DNA of 26,714 bases. Origin: Chara braunii (Eukaryota; Streptophyta; Charophyceae; Charales; Characeae). Location: assembly GCA_003427395.1 (NCBI GenBank), contig BFEA01000701.1, positions 268,438 to 295,151 of the forward strand. Direction: 5' to 3'. The position numbers and the translations under genes were made by a program. The first letter of the stretch is position 1, and each line of letters starts with the position of its first letter. Positions 1-11,000 of this stretch are shown in pieces. The notes beneath the pieces were generated by a model. That model saw nothing but the letters and a program-made list of their open reading frames with translations. It was not told where the DNA came from and searched no databases.

Positions 1-68
<68 letters not shown>
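1..68. repeat. (TCAA)n microsatellite
   Basis: Seventeen perfect copies of the tetranucleotide TCAA run from the window edge and then pass into a run of A. The array may extend outside the window. It lies left of the truncated LINE copy 1 but is separated from it by about 360 bases of other DNA. Confidence 0.97.
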
Positions 69-70
<2 letters not shown>

Positions 71-429
71 AAAAAAAAAACAGTCAATCAATGAATTTTT
101 TTTTTTTATTTTTTTAATTTTTTTTGGTAGTCTTCGAAATCCACCCCCCCCGTTTTCGAAGTTTTTATGCTTTTTTTTTTGCGAGGAGGTAGGGGGACCC
201 CCCCGACTCGAAACCCGTTCCCCGGCCCCCAAACCCCCTCCCCGATTGGCCGCTGCATCGACCGAAAGTTCTCGGTCGGCCCGGCCTCAGCCTGGGCCGA
301 ACCCGGCCGCGGCCAGCGTGCAACATAGGTCAGCATTGGTTTCCTTCACTTCTGGTGGAACACATGACACCCCCGCCGCCAAACAGTTTATAAACACAGT
401 TCCAACGGTTGAAATATGGTGTCCACATG
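69..429. other. Non-coding A/T runs and GC-rich stretch
   Basis: I see no gene here. The left part holds A and T homopolymer runs. The 180-320 part is very rich in C and G on the plus strand. A perfect 7-bp stem with a 6-base loop lies at 259-278 (CGACCGA / TCGGTCG). Homology to LINE ORF2 fades somewhere between about 430 and 310, so the right part may still contain a few decayed LINE codons. Confidence 0.5.
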
Positions 430-1253
430 TGATCATCCTCTCACAAAATTTGCCACAATTTTTCTGTTGAACAACTGACTATTAAGCCGAAAGAAACCTT
501 TCCCTCTCTCACGGCCGATCTGCAATCGCAAGTCTGTTACTATTGGTTTATGATCCGACAACGGGTCACACTAGTGACGGATCGCTGTCACCCTGTTCAT
601 CAATTGGTCGCCCAACAAAAAGAAATCCAGCCTTCTTGTTGTTAACCCCTGTCTTTCTCTGTAGAGATGAGAAACCCAGGTGTAACCCGGATTGTCTGGA
701 TTTAGCATCGGGAACGGATCTGCAAGGTCTAGCTCCGAACAGAAATCTAATAATGCTCGTACGTCCTGTCTGTATGTCGATGGAGATCTGGGACGTAGGG
801 CCTCGTCAAGGGACAGATTCCATTCCCCGGCGAGAACCAGTTTCTCAGCTATCGGAACGTGTTGCATCAGTCTGTTGAAAAATCTTGTTCTCTCTCCCGC
901 ATTTGTCGGAGCATAGACTGTCATAAACACTCATTCTTCGTTACCCACCGCCACCTTCATCTATGCCCATCTCCCCCAAACGTTCGTTTCTTCATCAATA
1001 ACTTGGGTCTGCGGGTCCTGATGAAGTAGGATACCTACACCTCCCCGGGTCCCTTATGATGGGGCCCACACCTGTGGACCTCTCCACCACACTTCGATGT
1101 CCGGAATCTTCCCGTCATTGAGTTTTGATTCCTGCAACAGGATGACATTCGCCTTCCATTCGTGTATCCACCCCCTCAGTCTACTTTTCCTTGATCTGCC
1201 GTTCGTATCCCCAGTCCTCGTACGTTCCATGAGTCTAGTCTAAGCTTGTTCAT
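430..1253 (-). pseudogene. LINE copy 1 ORF2, endonuclease part only
   Basis: This is the apurinic/apyrimidinic-type endonuclease that nicks target DNA in LINE retrotransposition. The likely start is the Met at 1253 (MNKLRLDSWNVRGLG), equivalent to MDKVRVASWNVKGLG in copy 2. After a frame change comes LLQESKLND, carrying the catalytic Glu, then YAPTNAGERTRFFNRL (near 915-865). Next is LAGEWNLSLDEAL, where the usual catalytic Asp of the GDxN motif is Glu, then PDNPGYTW. SDHKPIV sits near 540-560 in another frame. Stops TAA, TAG and TGA interrupt the frame between LLQESK and YAPT. Recognisable homology ends near 430 (FFRLNSQ, shared with copy 2). No RT follows, so the copy cannot be autonomous. 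Confidence 0.82.
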
Positions 1254-1377
1254 CTTCCACTGATGGGCCCGCCTGTTCTTCGATGCGGGTAAGACTCTGT
1301 TGAGCTTCTGCCTGTGCAACAACTGTTCCTGAGCTGGATGCCCTCTATCTTGACCTTTGGCTTGACATGCCCCTTGA

Positions 1378-3941
1378 TTAACCAAATCTGGAGGACTGAG
1401 ACCGCCATTCTTCTGTGAGGCGGTTCACCAAGAAATTTGAGAGGAGGTTTTCTTCATGTAATAATTTCTCGTTAACCTTAAGTAGTACCTGCGCCGAAAT
1501 GCCTGGCCAGACCCTGATGTAGCCTAGTTCCTGTAGGTTCCTTTCTCTGATCAGATCCACTCGGAAACACCTGACACCTGCTTGAGCTAGAGAGCCTGCA
1601 ACTTCCGGTGGAATTCCGACATCCAACATCGGGAAGTACATTTTAACATATCCTTGCACTGTCTCCAATATCACACTTTCCATCGGAGTGAATTAGACGC
1701 ACAAGAACATGTTCGCCGTACAACCGCTTAGTCACCTCAAGGATCTTTGTTGGCGTAGGATAGCAACTCACCACGGAAGAGGGGATCAATGGAGATCCAT
1801 CCTCACTCACCAGGGACAAGAAGAGGGTGGTGTCATCAATCCGTAAGCATAAGATCGGAACCAAACATCGATGGACCGCCTCCATCTGATTCCTTTCTAT
1901 AGCCATTGTTCTTTTGCTTTTGTCTACTATCTGCTTTCTTTCCGTCTCTTGTTTAGACCTCGATGTTGTAGAGCTCTCTATCGGGGAAGATGAAGAAGAT
2001 GCCGACCTCTTTGAGTTCTCTTGCTCCTTTTCAAAATCACCAACTTCACTACCCCACCGGACTCTTGAATATGATGTGATTGATGTCTTGGAGAGTTTTT
2101 CCTGCAGTTTTGTCACATTCTCTCTATGTTCCCTCGCTGACCCCCCCTTGTTGCTTCCTCCTCCCTTATGCTCTGGAATTGGAAGGGATCGTTATGCCTC
2201 CACATCAGGGAATTCTCTCCTTTGTTTCACATGTTCCCATCTTTCTCCGTGTCCCATCTTGACCCATTACTTCGGTGACGCCTCCTGGCCATCAATCCCT
2301 TATCCTCCCATCTAGGATGGTCCGTTGCTTCTGTTTGTCTCCCTGGTGGCACTGGGGCCAGGTGACGTCAGTCATACGCCTTCGATGGGTACCTGGGTTG
2401 AGGGTGTTCGACGTACCCTTGGTGTCTTGTTTGAACTGCGTTGTCCTGCCAATGGTATACCACCCTTCTCATGCAGGCGGGTATTGACTCTGCTGTTGTT
2501 AATGCCAGATCGGAGCTGAGGCCGGGTATGGGACTCCTTGGTCCTGCGTTGTCTCCCTGAGATGGCCCCATCTTTGTGCCCCCACTTGGTCGGTCGCTAC
2601 TTGGGAACCACTGGTGCATTGGACAAGGTCCTGTTCCAGCATAGTGGTCTTCGTTCCTTCTCATAGAGGTTCGCTGTTTGTCTCTCACGTATTCCCTTTC
2701 CTGTTGGTGGGCACCGATGGATCCAGCCGCCTGTGAATTGCAGATCTGGCCTTGATTCCCTGTTCCCACCCTATAAGGGCTAATGAGATGTTCATCGCCC
2801 CACCTTCTAGGGATAGTTTCCGAACTCTCCAATTTGTTCGCCACCCCACCGTCCAGATTGAACTTCCAAGCCCATCCCTTGAGTTTCCGGCTGCGGTGAA
2901 CCTACCGGTCTCCGAGCATGTTGTACATGTACCCCTTCTCCTTCTTGTCGCTGTAATAGGCCACTTCGTTGTTGCACTGGGTATCGGTCTTGATTTGGAA
3001 CCGATGTTCCTGGTTGCTGTTGGGTTTGGGAACAACGGGCAACATGTTCTCCCCTTATGAGTGTTGTGTTCGCTCTCACCTCTTGTTCCTGGACTCAAAG
3101 AAATTCTCTGAATCTCACCCTGTGTCCTCCTTGTCTTTCACCATTTACCCTCCTGCTATCCTCACTCTGTCAAGCTCAAGGGCAGTTCGCCTCTGTGTGG
3201 AAGTACCACCTACACCGGCGACACCAGTCAGTGTATGGTGTGACAATATCGACTTTCCAATGAACACCTTTTGGGGATTGGATGACCAAGTCATCATCGA
3301 TTCTGAAATGCACCTCTGGTGCCATATCGAATTTCACGTTCATTAACTTTGGACGATCGCGACCGTATTCCGGATTGTGCATGGTTATTACATCTCCAAA
3401 GAAGCCTACTACTACCCTGTGCAGAAAATAGTAGTATGCATCTAGGGGTATCTGTAGTGCCATTATCCAGAATTTAGTTTCTGCCTCCAGGATCTTTACG
3501 CCCTTCAATTCCAGTTGCGACAACCATGGTTTGAAAAGTACTAAATACTCCTTGCTCTCCAATTTGATACGTAGCTCTTTTTGTTGGATGAGCCTCTCCT
3601 CGATTTCTTTCGCCTTGGCAACATATGAGGCCTTTGAACTTCACCCTGTCCCTTCTTGCTTCCGGGTGAAACAACCTTTTCACTGTCCACCCATCCTTAA
3701 AGACTCGGATAAGATCTTCTTTCATCGATCGAGCTAGGTTTCTGGTTTCCTCTTGAAAAATTACTACCATTGGTCTCTCCTTCAACCATTGTTTTTTTAC
3801 CTCGTTTACTGTCTCATTCACCACAAATCTCTTACCTTCCTCATCTTCGACTACCTCACCTAGATTCATGCCCCCCGGACAGATTCTTTCGTCATAACAG
3901 CGTCCCACTGAGTCCTTCACTTTCTCAAGTTCGCTTTCCAT
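1378..3941 (-). pseudogene. LINE copy 1 ORF1 (nucleic-acid-binding, CCHC), broken
   Basis: In plant-type LINEs, ORF1 encodes an RNA-binding chaperone of the retrotransposition particle. The reading starts at 3941 with an acidic stretch containing LGEVVEDEEGKRFVVNE, which matches LGEVVEDDESKRFVVNE in copy 2. A frame change near 3560 leads into a DUF4283-like segment (DRPKLMNVKFDM; WKVDIVTPYTDW). This ends in an intact CX2CX4HX4C zinc knuckle (CRRCRWYFHTEANC) near 3220-3178. A low-complexity, Gln/Arg-rich linker in shifting frames spans about 3100-2370. The C-terminal domain (2116-1378) contains LVPILCLRIDD and VSEDGSPLIP, matching LVPILYTMVND and VEDEDGKTVIP in copy 2. At least three frame changes are needed, so the gene is broken. 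The DUF4283 assignment is from motif layout, not a profile search. Confidence 0.8.
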
Positions 3942-5188
3942 TCTACACCTTAATCGAAGTGAAAAACACTCTACCTCCTTTTACCCTTACTTCCTTCCAC
4001 TAATATTATTTTTTGGCCCCCTTGCCCGGTAAATCTCCTACCGGTAGAAAGGATTTGCAGGGGACACAACCTTGGTTGTTGTTACAACCACCTTCCCTTG
4101 TCTTCCTTGCCCACCGCATAAGAAATAATGTCGTCTCTAGTATACAGTGATGATGAACGATTACTACCTCGTGGGTTTACATCCACGCTACCTTTCTTCC
4201 CCTCTGGGATCGGCTGCATGGCGATTTACCTTTATCGATAGTAATAGCATTAACCGAATGGTAAAATAACCTTGAGGAGTGTGTTACCGCGTATCCGTGT
4301 CGCGTTACTAATTTGCTAGACTAGGGTAACAACTTCTTGCCATCCGCTCGCAAGGTGTAGGTCTACCCACCTAGGGTTACGAGCATTGCCTCCTCATCTT
4401 AAATTTACCCAAGACATAACTTACTGAGTGAGTGAATCGATTCATCACCCTGGCTAAATGCAATTCCGACGATACTTGATCGACTTCTCAGTATTCCTGT
4501 TGTACCTCCTATCACGGTTGTTACTCCACTGTGGCTTGCTTCGTGCAATCACCACCTCGGAGAAAACACTCAATGTTGCTTTACGGAGATGGGCATGTAC
4601 TGCCATATACTGCACGCAACAGCATTGTTGTTGCGTGGAATAATAGTAACTTCCACATCGGTAATTCTCGCAATGTTTCGGAATTAATCTTCAACCCGTC
4701 ATGGACGAATGCCACCCTAAAATCCCGTGTGATCCTATTCCTATGGACTACCCTGATATCGTCCTGTGCATATGGACAAAGCCCCACTCACGATGGGTTA
4801 GCATGCCAGGAGACCCTCGCACTTCATCTCGACGACGATGTTGGTGACAGGGAAGTGCCGCTTGCGCTATTCGTGTGTGGCGATGGAAAACCCGGACCGC
4901 TACGCTACTTGCCCGGCGTTACCGCTCCCCAATGTTTACTCTATTTTTTTATGGTACTCTCACGGGGAGGAAAAAAAAGGAAAAAAAAAAAGAAACGTCG
5001 CGGTCGTGAAACTCAAAAAAAAAAAAAAGGAAGCAATGCTCTGGCATCGCCACACCGGCGCTGTCAAAATTGTTCCCGGGTCGAATTGTGGGACCCCAGG
5101 GCCAAATCCCACTACTATAGCATTGTTCCTGTTCCTCTCTTCAGAACTACGAGGCACATTGCGACGACGGGCGGCATTGTGCAGCCTT
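3942..5188. other. Region without a recognised gene
   Basis: The first few hundred bases may be the 5' untranslated part of LINE copy 1, but no boundary or target-site duplication could be found. An open frame of 219 codons runs on the plus strand from 4531 to 5190. Its middle (about 4560-4930) reads like protein, but its C-terminal third is lysine runs encoded by long A tracts (4972-5030), and I recognise no domain in it. A short inverted GGTTGTTGTTACAACC occurs near 4073-4088. I do not call a gene here. Confidence 0.45.
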
Positions 5189-6031
5189 AGGGCCTCGCCA
5201 CACCACTATTGAAAACTCATTTTCGAGAGTTGTTGCATCGACACACAAACTCTTGAAACTTGGGGCAGTCAAGAGCAGTCAAAGTGGCTCTTGAAACCCT
5301 TCCAATTGCAGCTGAAAGATTGGAAACCCCAGCCTGCAACTCATGCGTTTTCAAGAGTCCTTGGCCGAATCTGTGAGGGACTTCCGATTTTCAAGATTCG
5401 TCAGGCCTTATCCTGACACCATTCGCAAAAAAAAACAAAGTTGTATGAATGTCGTTTTTCATCCTTTGTCCAACACCATCGCCCTTTCGAGAGTAATGTG
5501 TGGCGAGGGGCCAAAAACTCTTGAAAACCTAACTCTTGAAAATGTTTGACAACTCTTGAAATATTTCCCCGTTTCAGGCCTCGCCACACCACTCTTGAAA
5601 ACTCATTTTCAAGAGTTGCTGCATCGCCACACAGCCTCTTGAAACTTGGGGCAGTCAAGAGCGGTCAAAGTGGCTCTTGAAACCCTTTCAAGAGCAGCTC
5701 TTGAAATATTGGAAACCCCAGCCTGCAACTCGTGCGTTTTCAAGTGTCCTTGACCGAACCCTTGAGGAACTGTTGATTTTAGGGACTTGTCAGACCATTA
5801 TCCTGATGCCATTAAAAAAAAACAAAGTTGTACGACTGTCGTTTTTCATCCTCTGTCCAACACCATCGCCCTTTCGAGAGTGTTGTATGGCAAGGGACCG
5901 AAAACTCTTGAAAACCCAACTCTTGAGAACAGCTGACAACTCTTGAAAATTTCCCCGTTTCAAGAGTGTTGTGGCGAGGCCCTTCAAGAGTGGTGTGGCA
6001 AGGCCCTTTAAGAGTGGTGTGGCGAGGCCCT
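5189..6031. mobile_element. Short TIR (MITE/foldback-like) element
   Basis: The left end (5189-5206) and the right end (6014-6031) are perfect 18-bp inverted repeats beginning AGGGCCTCGCCACACCAC; beyond 18 bp they continue imperfectly. The right terminus is iterated three times at a 24-bp spacing (near 5966, 5990 and 6014). The interior is densely packed with CTCTTGAAA and its complement TTTCAAGAG, giving many possible small hairpins. No transposase is encoded, so this would be a non-autonomous DNA element. No convincing target-site duplication flanks it: the left flank reads GCAGCCTT and the right flank GATTTTCT. The ends somewhat resemble hAT-like YAGGG termini, but family assignment is a guess. 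Confidence 0.65.
5191..5962 (+). repeat. 386-bp unit in direct tandem, two copies
   Basis: The sequence starting GGCCTCGCCA at 5191 recurs at 5577, and TTCCCCGTTT at 5565 recurs at 5951, both at exactly 386 bp. Long stretches between them match with scattered differences, for example the run around CTTGGGGCAGTCAAGAGC and the one around GGAAACCCCAGCCTGCAACT. This is an internal duplication of most of the TIR element, which suggests unequal exchange or nested insertion. Confidence 0.93.
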
Positions 6032-7389
6032 GATTTTCTCCATGGGGCAAAATAATATTTAGTTGTGTAGCGCGCTTGTCCTTCCACCTTTTGTACCAAG
6101 AAAAAGAAAAACGCATAGGAAGCTGCCCCCCTCGTAGCTCGGTATGGGGTATGAATTAATAAGCCCAGTTGCACTAAGCTAGACATTCACAAAAGACAAA
6201 ACATATAAAAGTGGATCTTTCCATGTTCTTGTGGAAAGTTCATTGTTGAATGCCACCTTTGGAGAGCAGGGCAAAGAGGCCCGATGGTGAAGGCTTTTCT
6301 TTCTCGAAACAGACCATGGGCATTGGTGATGCAGAGTTTGTTTTTGGTTCATCACTGCCGTATCTGAAATGGGACTGGCGGTCCCCCTCTCTAGCTTGAT
6401 GTGCACCGCTCCAGAGAGGAGGACTCACATACCACCTTCGACAAAAGAAGGTGATGTGCAACCACTGGGGAAGCACTGAGTTCACCGTCTGCCTCAATAA
6501 GCCAACGTGAAAATGAAGAGAATGACCTTACCCTACGATCCGTGGCAATCGGCGGTGGTAAGGAGTGTCACACAAGAGGGAGGTCCCCATTATGGAAACA
6601 AGAGCAATGTTACTGGGACTTGGCCCCGGGACCCCGCAATTCTACCCCGAAGTGACTCGGAGATCCCACTACCGATGTACGTGGACTAGTGTTTAAGGTG
6701 TGTGAGTGTCAGGCATCGTGAATTCGGTATGAAATTAGTGGTAGCCTGTTTTTGTGAATGAAGCCTGGGAAAAATAATGTTTTATTTTGCTCTTCCATTG
6801 GTAGGTTTTTATTTTGTTTTTGTTGTTGGGGTCCTGTGGCTGTCCCAAACGTGCGTGAAATCACAAACAAGTTTTTTGTTTCGTGAAATCACACACGTTT
6901 CACTCACGGCAAAGGCAAAGACAAATGGCTTCATCGCTGGAAATTGATTGTGGTTTGGGAGGTGTTTGGGAGGGTTCGATCCCCTCACCTATAGCAAAAC
7001 CTTCCTTTGTCAAAGAGGATTTATGTCAAAACAATCGAACAACGTGCACTACGGCCTATTTCAAGGAAGCCTCGTGCTATTGCCAATGAATATGGACCGT
7101 GTACCCACTCACATGCAGCCGTCTTGACTGCCATAACCATGGTCAGTGAATCATACCCTGAAATTTAACACCCCGCTTGGAGCAGACACCTTATGTGAGA
7201 AAAGCACTTTCTTTTCTTTTTTAGTAGTTTTTTCTTCATTTGTTTGGTTATAAAATGTTTTTTTCTGCGTTTACTTTCCCTATTTCACGCTGCCACCTAC
7301 ATGTCCCCCACCCATCCCACACCTGCCACACTAATCCACATACATGGCTAGTGGAATCTCGCTCCCGGACCCCGAAAATGTTTATTCGA
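6032..7389. other. Region without a recognised gene
   Basis: I see no coding sequence with recognisable features. Short open frames occur on both strands but look random. A short direct repeat, CGTGAAATCACAAAC / CGTGAAATCACACAC, flanks a small A/T palindrome near 6853-6898. A tRNA-like T-arm lies at 6970-6986 and is listed separately. The right edge abuts the poly(A) tail of LINE copy 2. Confidence 0.5.
6970..6986 (+). other. tRNA T-arm / B-box-like hairpin, possible SINE head
   Basis: GAGGG, a 7-base loop TTCGATC, and CCCTC form a perfect T-arm. The core GGTTCGATCC fits the RNA polymerase III B-box consensus. No matching acceptor stem or anticodon arm was found. A weak A-box-like sequence (TGGCTTCATCGCTGG) lies about 50 bases upstream. 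At most this is a tRNA-derived SINE relic; it could be chance. Confidence 0.2.
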
Positions 7390-7407
7390 TTTTTTTTTTT
7401 TTTTTTT
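7390..7407 (-). repeat. Poly(A) tail of LINE copy 2 (T18 on plus strand)
   Basis: Eighteen uninterrupted T on the plus strand lie at the expected 3' end of the minus-strand LINE. Immediately upstream in LINE orientation is GATGATAATTGCGTT, and downstream is TCGAATAAAC. The position after ORF2 and a GC-rich 3' untranslated stretch supports a retrotransposition tail. Confidence 0.75.
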
Positions 7408-8085
7408 AACGCAATTATCATCTTCATTTCAAAACAACAGATCAGCCGAGACCGGGGACCTCACAATTCAACCCGGGGTTATCCCGGCAACCTCAGCCGG
7501 TTTTGCTTCTGAGATATCAATATCTATTTAAACCTCCTGTCTCATAAAAAACCTTACCGTTATCTGTACTTTCTTCACTGCAATTCCTTCCTCGGTTGAG
7601 TTTATGTCTTTTGAAAGCCTTACCACTATCTGTCTTAACTGACTGCTCCATTGTACCCATCACTCGTGAAAAGTTTGAGGACACCTTTCCCTTGCTCCTG
7701 GTCTTGGAGTCTGGTTTTCAATCCAAATTTACCTTAGGCTAGATACTACTACCCAAAAAAGTTATTGGGCCTACAGCGGCCCTGGGACTACCACGACCCA
7801 TTGGACCTAGTCCTCCTATCACGACACTCTCCTGTTCGGTCCACTGTTACCCTACCGAACCGAGTGCCCTAGTAGTTAATCTAAGTGACCAACCTCTTAT
7901 ATTGTTTCTTACTGCCTTACCACTTCTAGACTATTTACTCCTTAACTCAAGCCTCCTTTATTCTCCGATTCCTAGTTACCTGTATTATGGAGTTCTAGTA
8001 ACCAATTAGATAACAAGAGTCTTGTTGTCGGGTGTATTGTTTCCAACTGCTCTTGCCTTGTCCAAGTTTGCCTGAACCACGTCAA

Positions 8086-11000
8086 CTACCTCCTGGTTCC
8101 TCTCCCTGACTTTACCACTCTTCTCCAGTCTACTCGGATCGTTGTTTTGACAACTTGTTTGAATCTTGCTTTCAGTTTAACATCCAACATAGCACGATCA
8201 TTGAAGCGAGCTTTGTTTCTGTCCGCCCAGATGATTTCGACTAGTATGCCTCTGATCACTTGCGCTACATACCCACTGCCCTTCCTCTCGCTCAACTCTG
8301 GCGGTAAGAAACCTAGAAGCACCTATCTCTCTTCCCACTCCAGTCATTTGCCTCCCATCCTCTTCCAGTGGTACTCCCACCACTTCCATAGTCTCTTGGA
8401 TGTCGGGCATTCCCACCATAAGTGTCGGGTTGATTCGAAAGATCAATTGCACCGTCTGCATCAGAGTTCTACCACTATTCCCCTGCTCAGTAGCCAAACT
8501 GCAGATGGGGTTACTAGTACTGATAGCGGCCACAACAAACTTACTTGTTTCCCATTTGGTATTCTGGTGAGCATTTTTTACAGTCTGTGAAACCTTGTTT
8601 CTGCTCTTGGAATCTCCTCCCCCAACAATGTTTGCCATCTGTACTTTGCTACCGCTGAAGGTGCCTTACCACCTGCTTCTCGATGTTTCATACCCTTCCT
8701 TTACCATATATTATGCCATGCTTAGGTTGACGGTCCGGTCTCCCTCTCGCTTCCAGCTCCATGTTAACGGATGAATGTTGAGTTTCGTCAGCGGCACTCT
8801 GCCTGTCCACTTGAAGATCCTTGTTCTCCTTGCTTGTTTTGCTGATTCCACCACTCTGATTTGACTCACGTTGCTCCAGATCATGCTAGTCTCTTCCCCC
8901 ACTCTGCTCAGCGTGTTGGTATATTCTTCCACTCTCCACCTTTCCACTTTTCTAAGCCCACATGGCTGAATCTCCACTAATTTTCAGACCACCCCCGAGT
9001 CTTCTTCTTTCACTGCCTTGTACCAGATTCCCAAGGGGCCCACCCCTTCCAGTCCCAGAATAACTTTCCATTCTTCCGATATAGCCTGTAGAGCCATTAG
9101 CCAGTGGTCTTCCACCCGGCGGAGGCCTGCCAGCTTCGTCCTTATCTCCGAAAGGGGCTTCCAGTCCCCAAGTAGATTTGACCACAGATCTCTGATTTGC
9201 ACCAACCCCTTACAAATCCAAGCTTGGCCGAAGGGTGACACCGACCCATTTGTTGCTAGCATCTCTCCATACGGTTGCTTGATACTGGGGTTTTCAAATA
9301 TGATCTTTGTCAGGACTTCTTCCTTGGTGTGGGGCTGGTGCTGCACCTCCGGGGAATGTTTCTTCCAGGCTCTGCGCACTCCGTTCCAGAAAGTTGAGGT
9401 TAACTTTTTTTTGCAAAAGGAGGGAATGAAAAAACAGGCCCATACATCCTCCGGGCGACTCAAGTTTCAGTTCCTCATCAGCAGTCTCTCCGCAAGTAAT
9501 ACCCAGTGCTCGTTCGGGTCTGATGTTGCGACCTTACATAGCCATGTGCGCAGTTGCGCTTGGTTTCTCGTCACCGGATCTATCATCCCCAGTCCACCTC
9601 GTTCTTTTGAAAAGGTCAGACTTTCCCAGACAACCTTGATAAAAAATCCTTTTGATTGTTTTGATGTTGGCTTCCACAAGAAGCGTGCGATCAGTCTGCG
9701 GATGACAGTCAATACACTGTTGGCTAATTCTCTTACTTGGCTTACATACCATAAAATTGAGAGTAATGACATATTAGCCACTAGTGCTCTTCCAATGATG
9801 GATAAGTGTCACACTCGCCCCCAAAGGTTTAGTCTTGCGCCTGTTCCTTGTTGGAGTAGTACTCGTTGTGTCGTTTCGTGTATCTGCAGACTAATTTGAA
9901 CGCCCATAAATCTTTCTTCCTCCCCTTCCTCCACCCTCCACATCCCCCATTCTACTTGCAACTCAAACTCTTATGGCAGAAGGTAAGTTGATTTAGACCA
10001 ATTGACTAACGCCTCTGAAAGCACAGAGTATTCCGCCATAGTCTCTTTGAGTGCAAATAGAGTAGTTTTTGAGTTCTCGTATACTGCAAAGAGATCGTCA
10101 GCAATGGCCTTGACCGTACACATGGAGTTCTCTCGCACTTGGAGCCCTTTGATATCCGGATGTCTTTGAATCTCGTTAAGTAGGACCTCCATTTGCAAAA
10201 CGAAAAGTAGCGGAGCGAGTGGGCATATTTGCCTTAAGGATCTCGTTAGTGTAAAAGGAAGGGAGAAATGTCTGTTAACTGCAGTGATGCTGTAGAGAGG
10301 GTGTACATTGCTATCGTCCATTTACAAAATCCTCTCTCAAAACCCATGTGTCGCATTGTCGTGAGGACAAAGGTTCACCCTACCTTATTGTAGGCTTTCT
10401 CGAGGCCTAACAGGAGCACTTCTACATCCAAGTTTTCCAACTGCACCCCTTCTAACACCTCAATGACGGTTATTATATTATTGAAGATTAACCGACCTTG
10501 CACAAAAGTACCCTAGTCGCCCTGAACTAAGTCAGGTAGGTATCGGGCCAGTCTCCTCGCCAACGTCTTCGCGAGAATCTTGTAGGAAATGTTGAGTAAG
10601 GATATCGGTCTCCAATTCTTCACGTCCGCCTTATCCCCTTTCTTGAACAGCATTGTGATAACTCCATGGGTCATTGTTTTCACCCAGTCTTCCTCCGTTT
10701 AACACTTCGTTGTACATCTTTACAAATGTTGGCCCCACTGTTGACCAGTTCTTGACATAAAATTCCACAGTGAGGCCATCCCTACTCGGCGACTTGCATC
10801 TTTCCATGGATGGTAGTGTCTCTATAGTTTCCTCTATCGTTAACGGTCTATCGAAGTTCAGTCTGGCCATGGTTCATATTCTTACCTCTGTACTTTCCCA
10901 CATCTATGATTCCAAGGTGAGATCGATGTTGATGCTCTCCTGCAGTCGCCTGGTTGTTAGGATGTTTTCGTAGTAGGTCCTAGCATAGTCTAGCATTCCC

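Larger units (their letters stand above)
430..3941 (-). mobile_element. LINE retrotransposon copy 1, lacking reverse transcriptase
   Basis: This is a decayed non-LTR retrotransposon read on the minus strand. It contains an ORF1 with a DUF4283-like region and a CCHC zinc knuckle, then the APE-type endonuclease part of ORF2. Similarity stops just after the endonuclease SDHKPIV motif, and no reverse transcriptase, zf-RVT domain or poly(A) tail follows. It belongs to the same family as copy 2 (7390-14903): the ORF1 N-terminus, the segment before the knuckle, the ORF1 C-terminal domain and the endonuclease align by eye. LINEs usually lose their 5' end, so loss of the 3' half points to later deletion or rearrangement rather than aborted reverse transcription. 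The outer 5' limit is unknown; 3941 is simply the likely ORF1 start. Confidence 0.85.

Noticed and set aside
1-68. CRISPR-like regular repeat at the left edge
   Set aside because: A pure tetranucleotide with no spacers is a microsatellite.
259-278. Hairpin CGACCGA/TCGGTCG as a terminator or regulatory site
   Set aside because: There is no adjacent gene or T-run in the right position, and GC-rich DNA gives such short stems by chance.
7381-7440. Target-site duplication for LINE copy 2
   Set aside because: The sequence beside the tail (GTTTATTCGA on the plus strand) was not found near the presumed 5' end at 14.9-16 kb.
9018-9899. A 293-codon plus-strand open frame
   Set aside because: It is antisense to LINE copy 2 ORF2, whose minus-strand frames carry recognisable domain sequence; the plus-strand product has no features.
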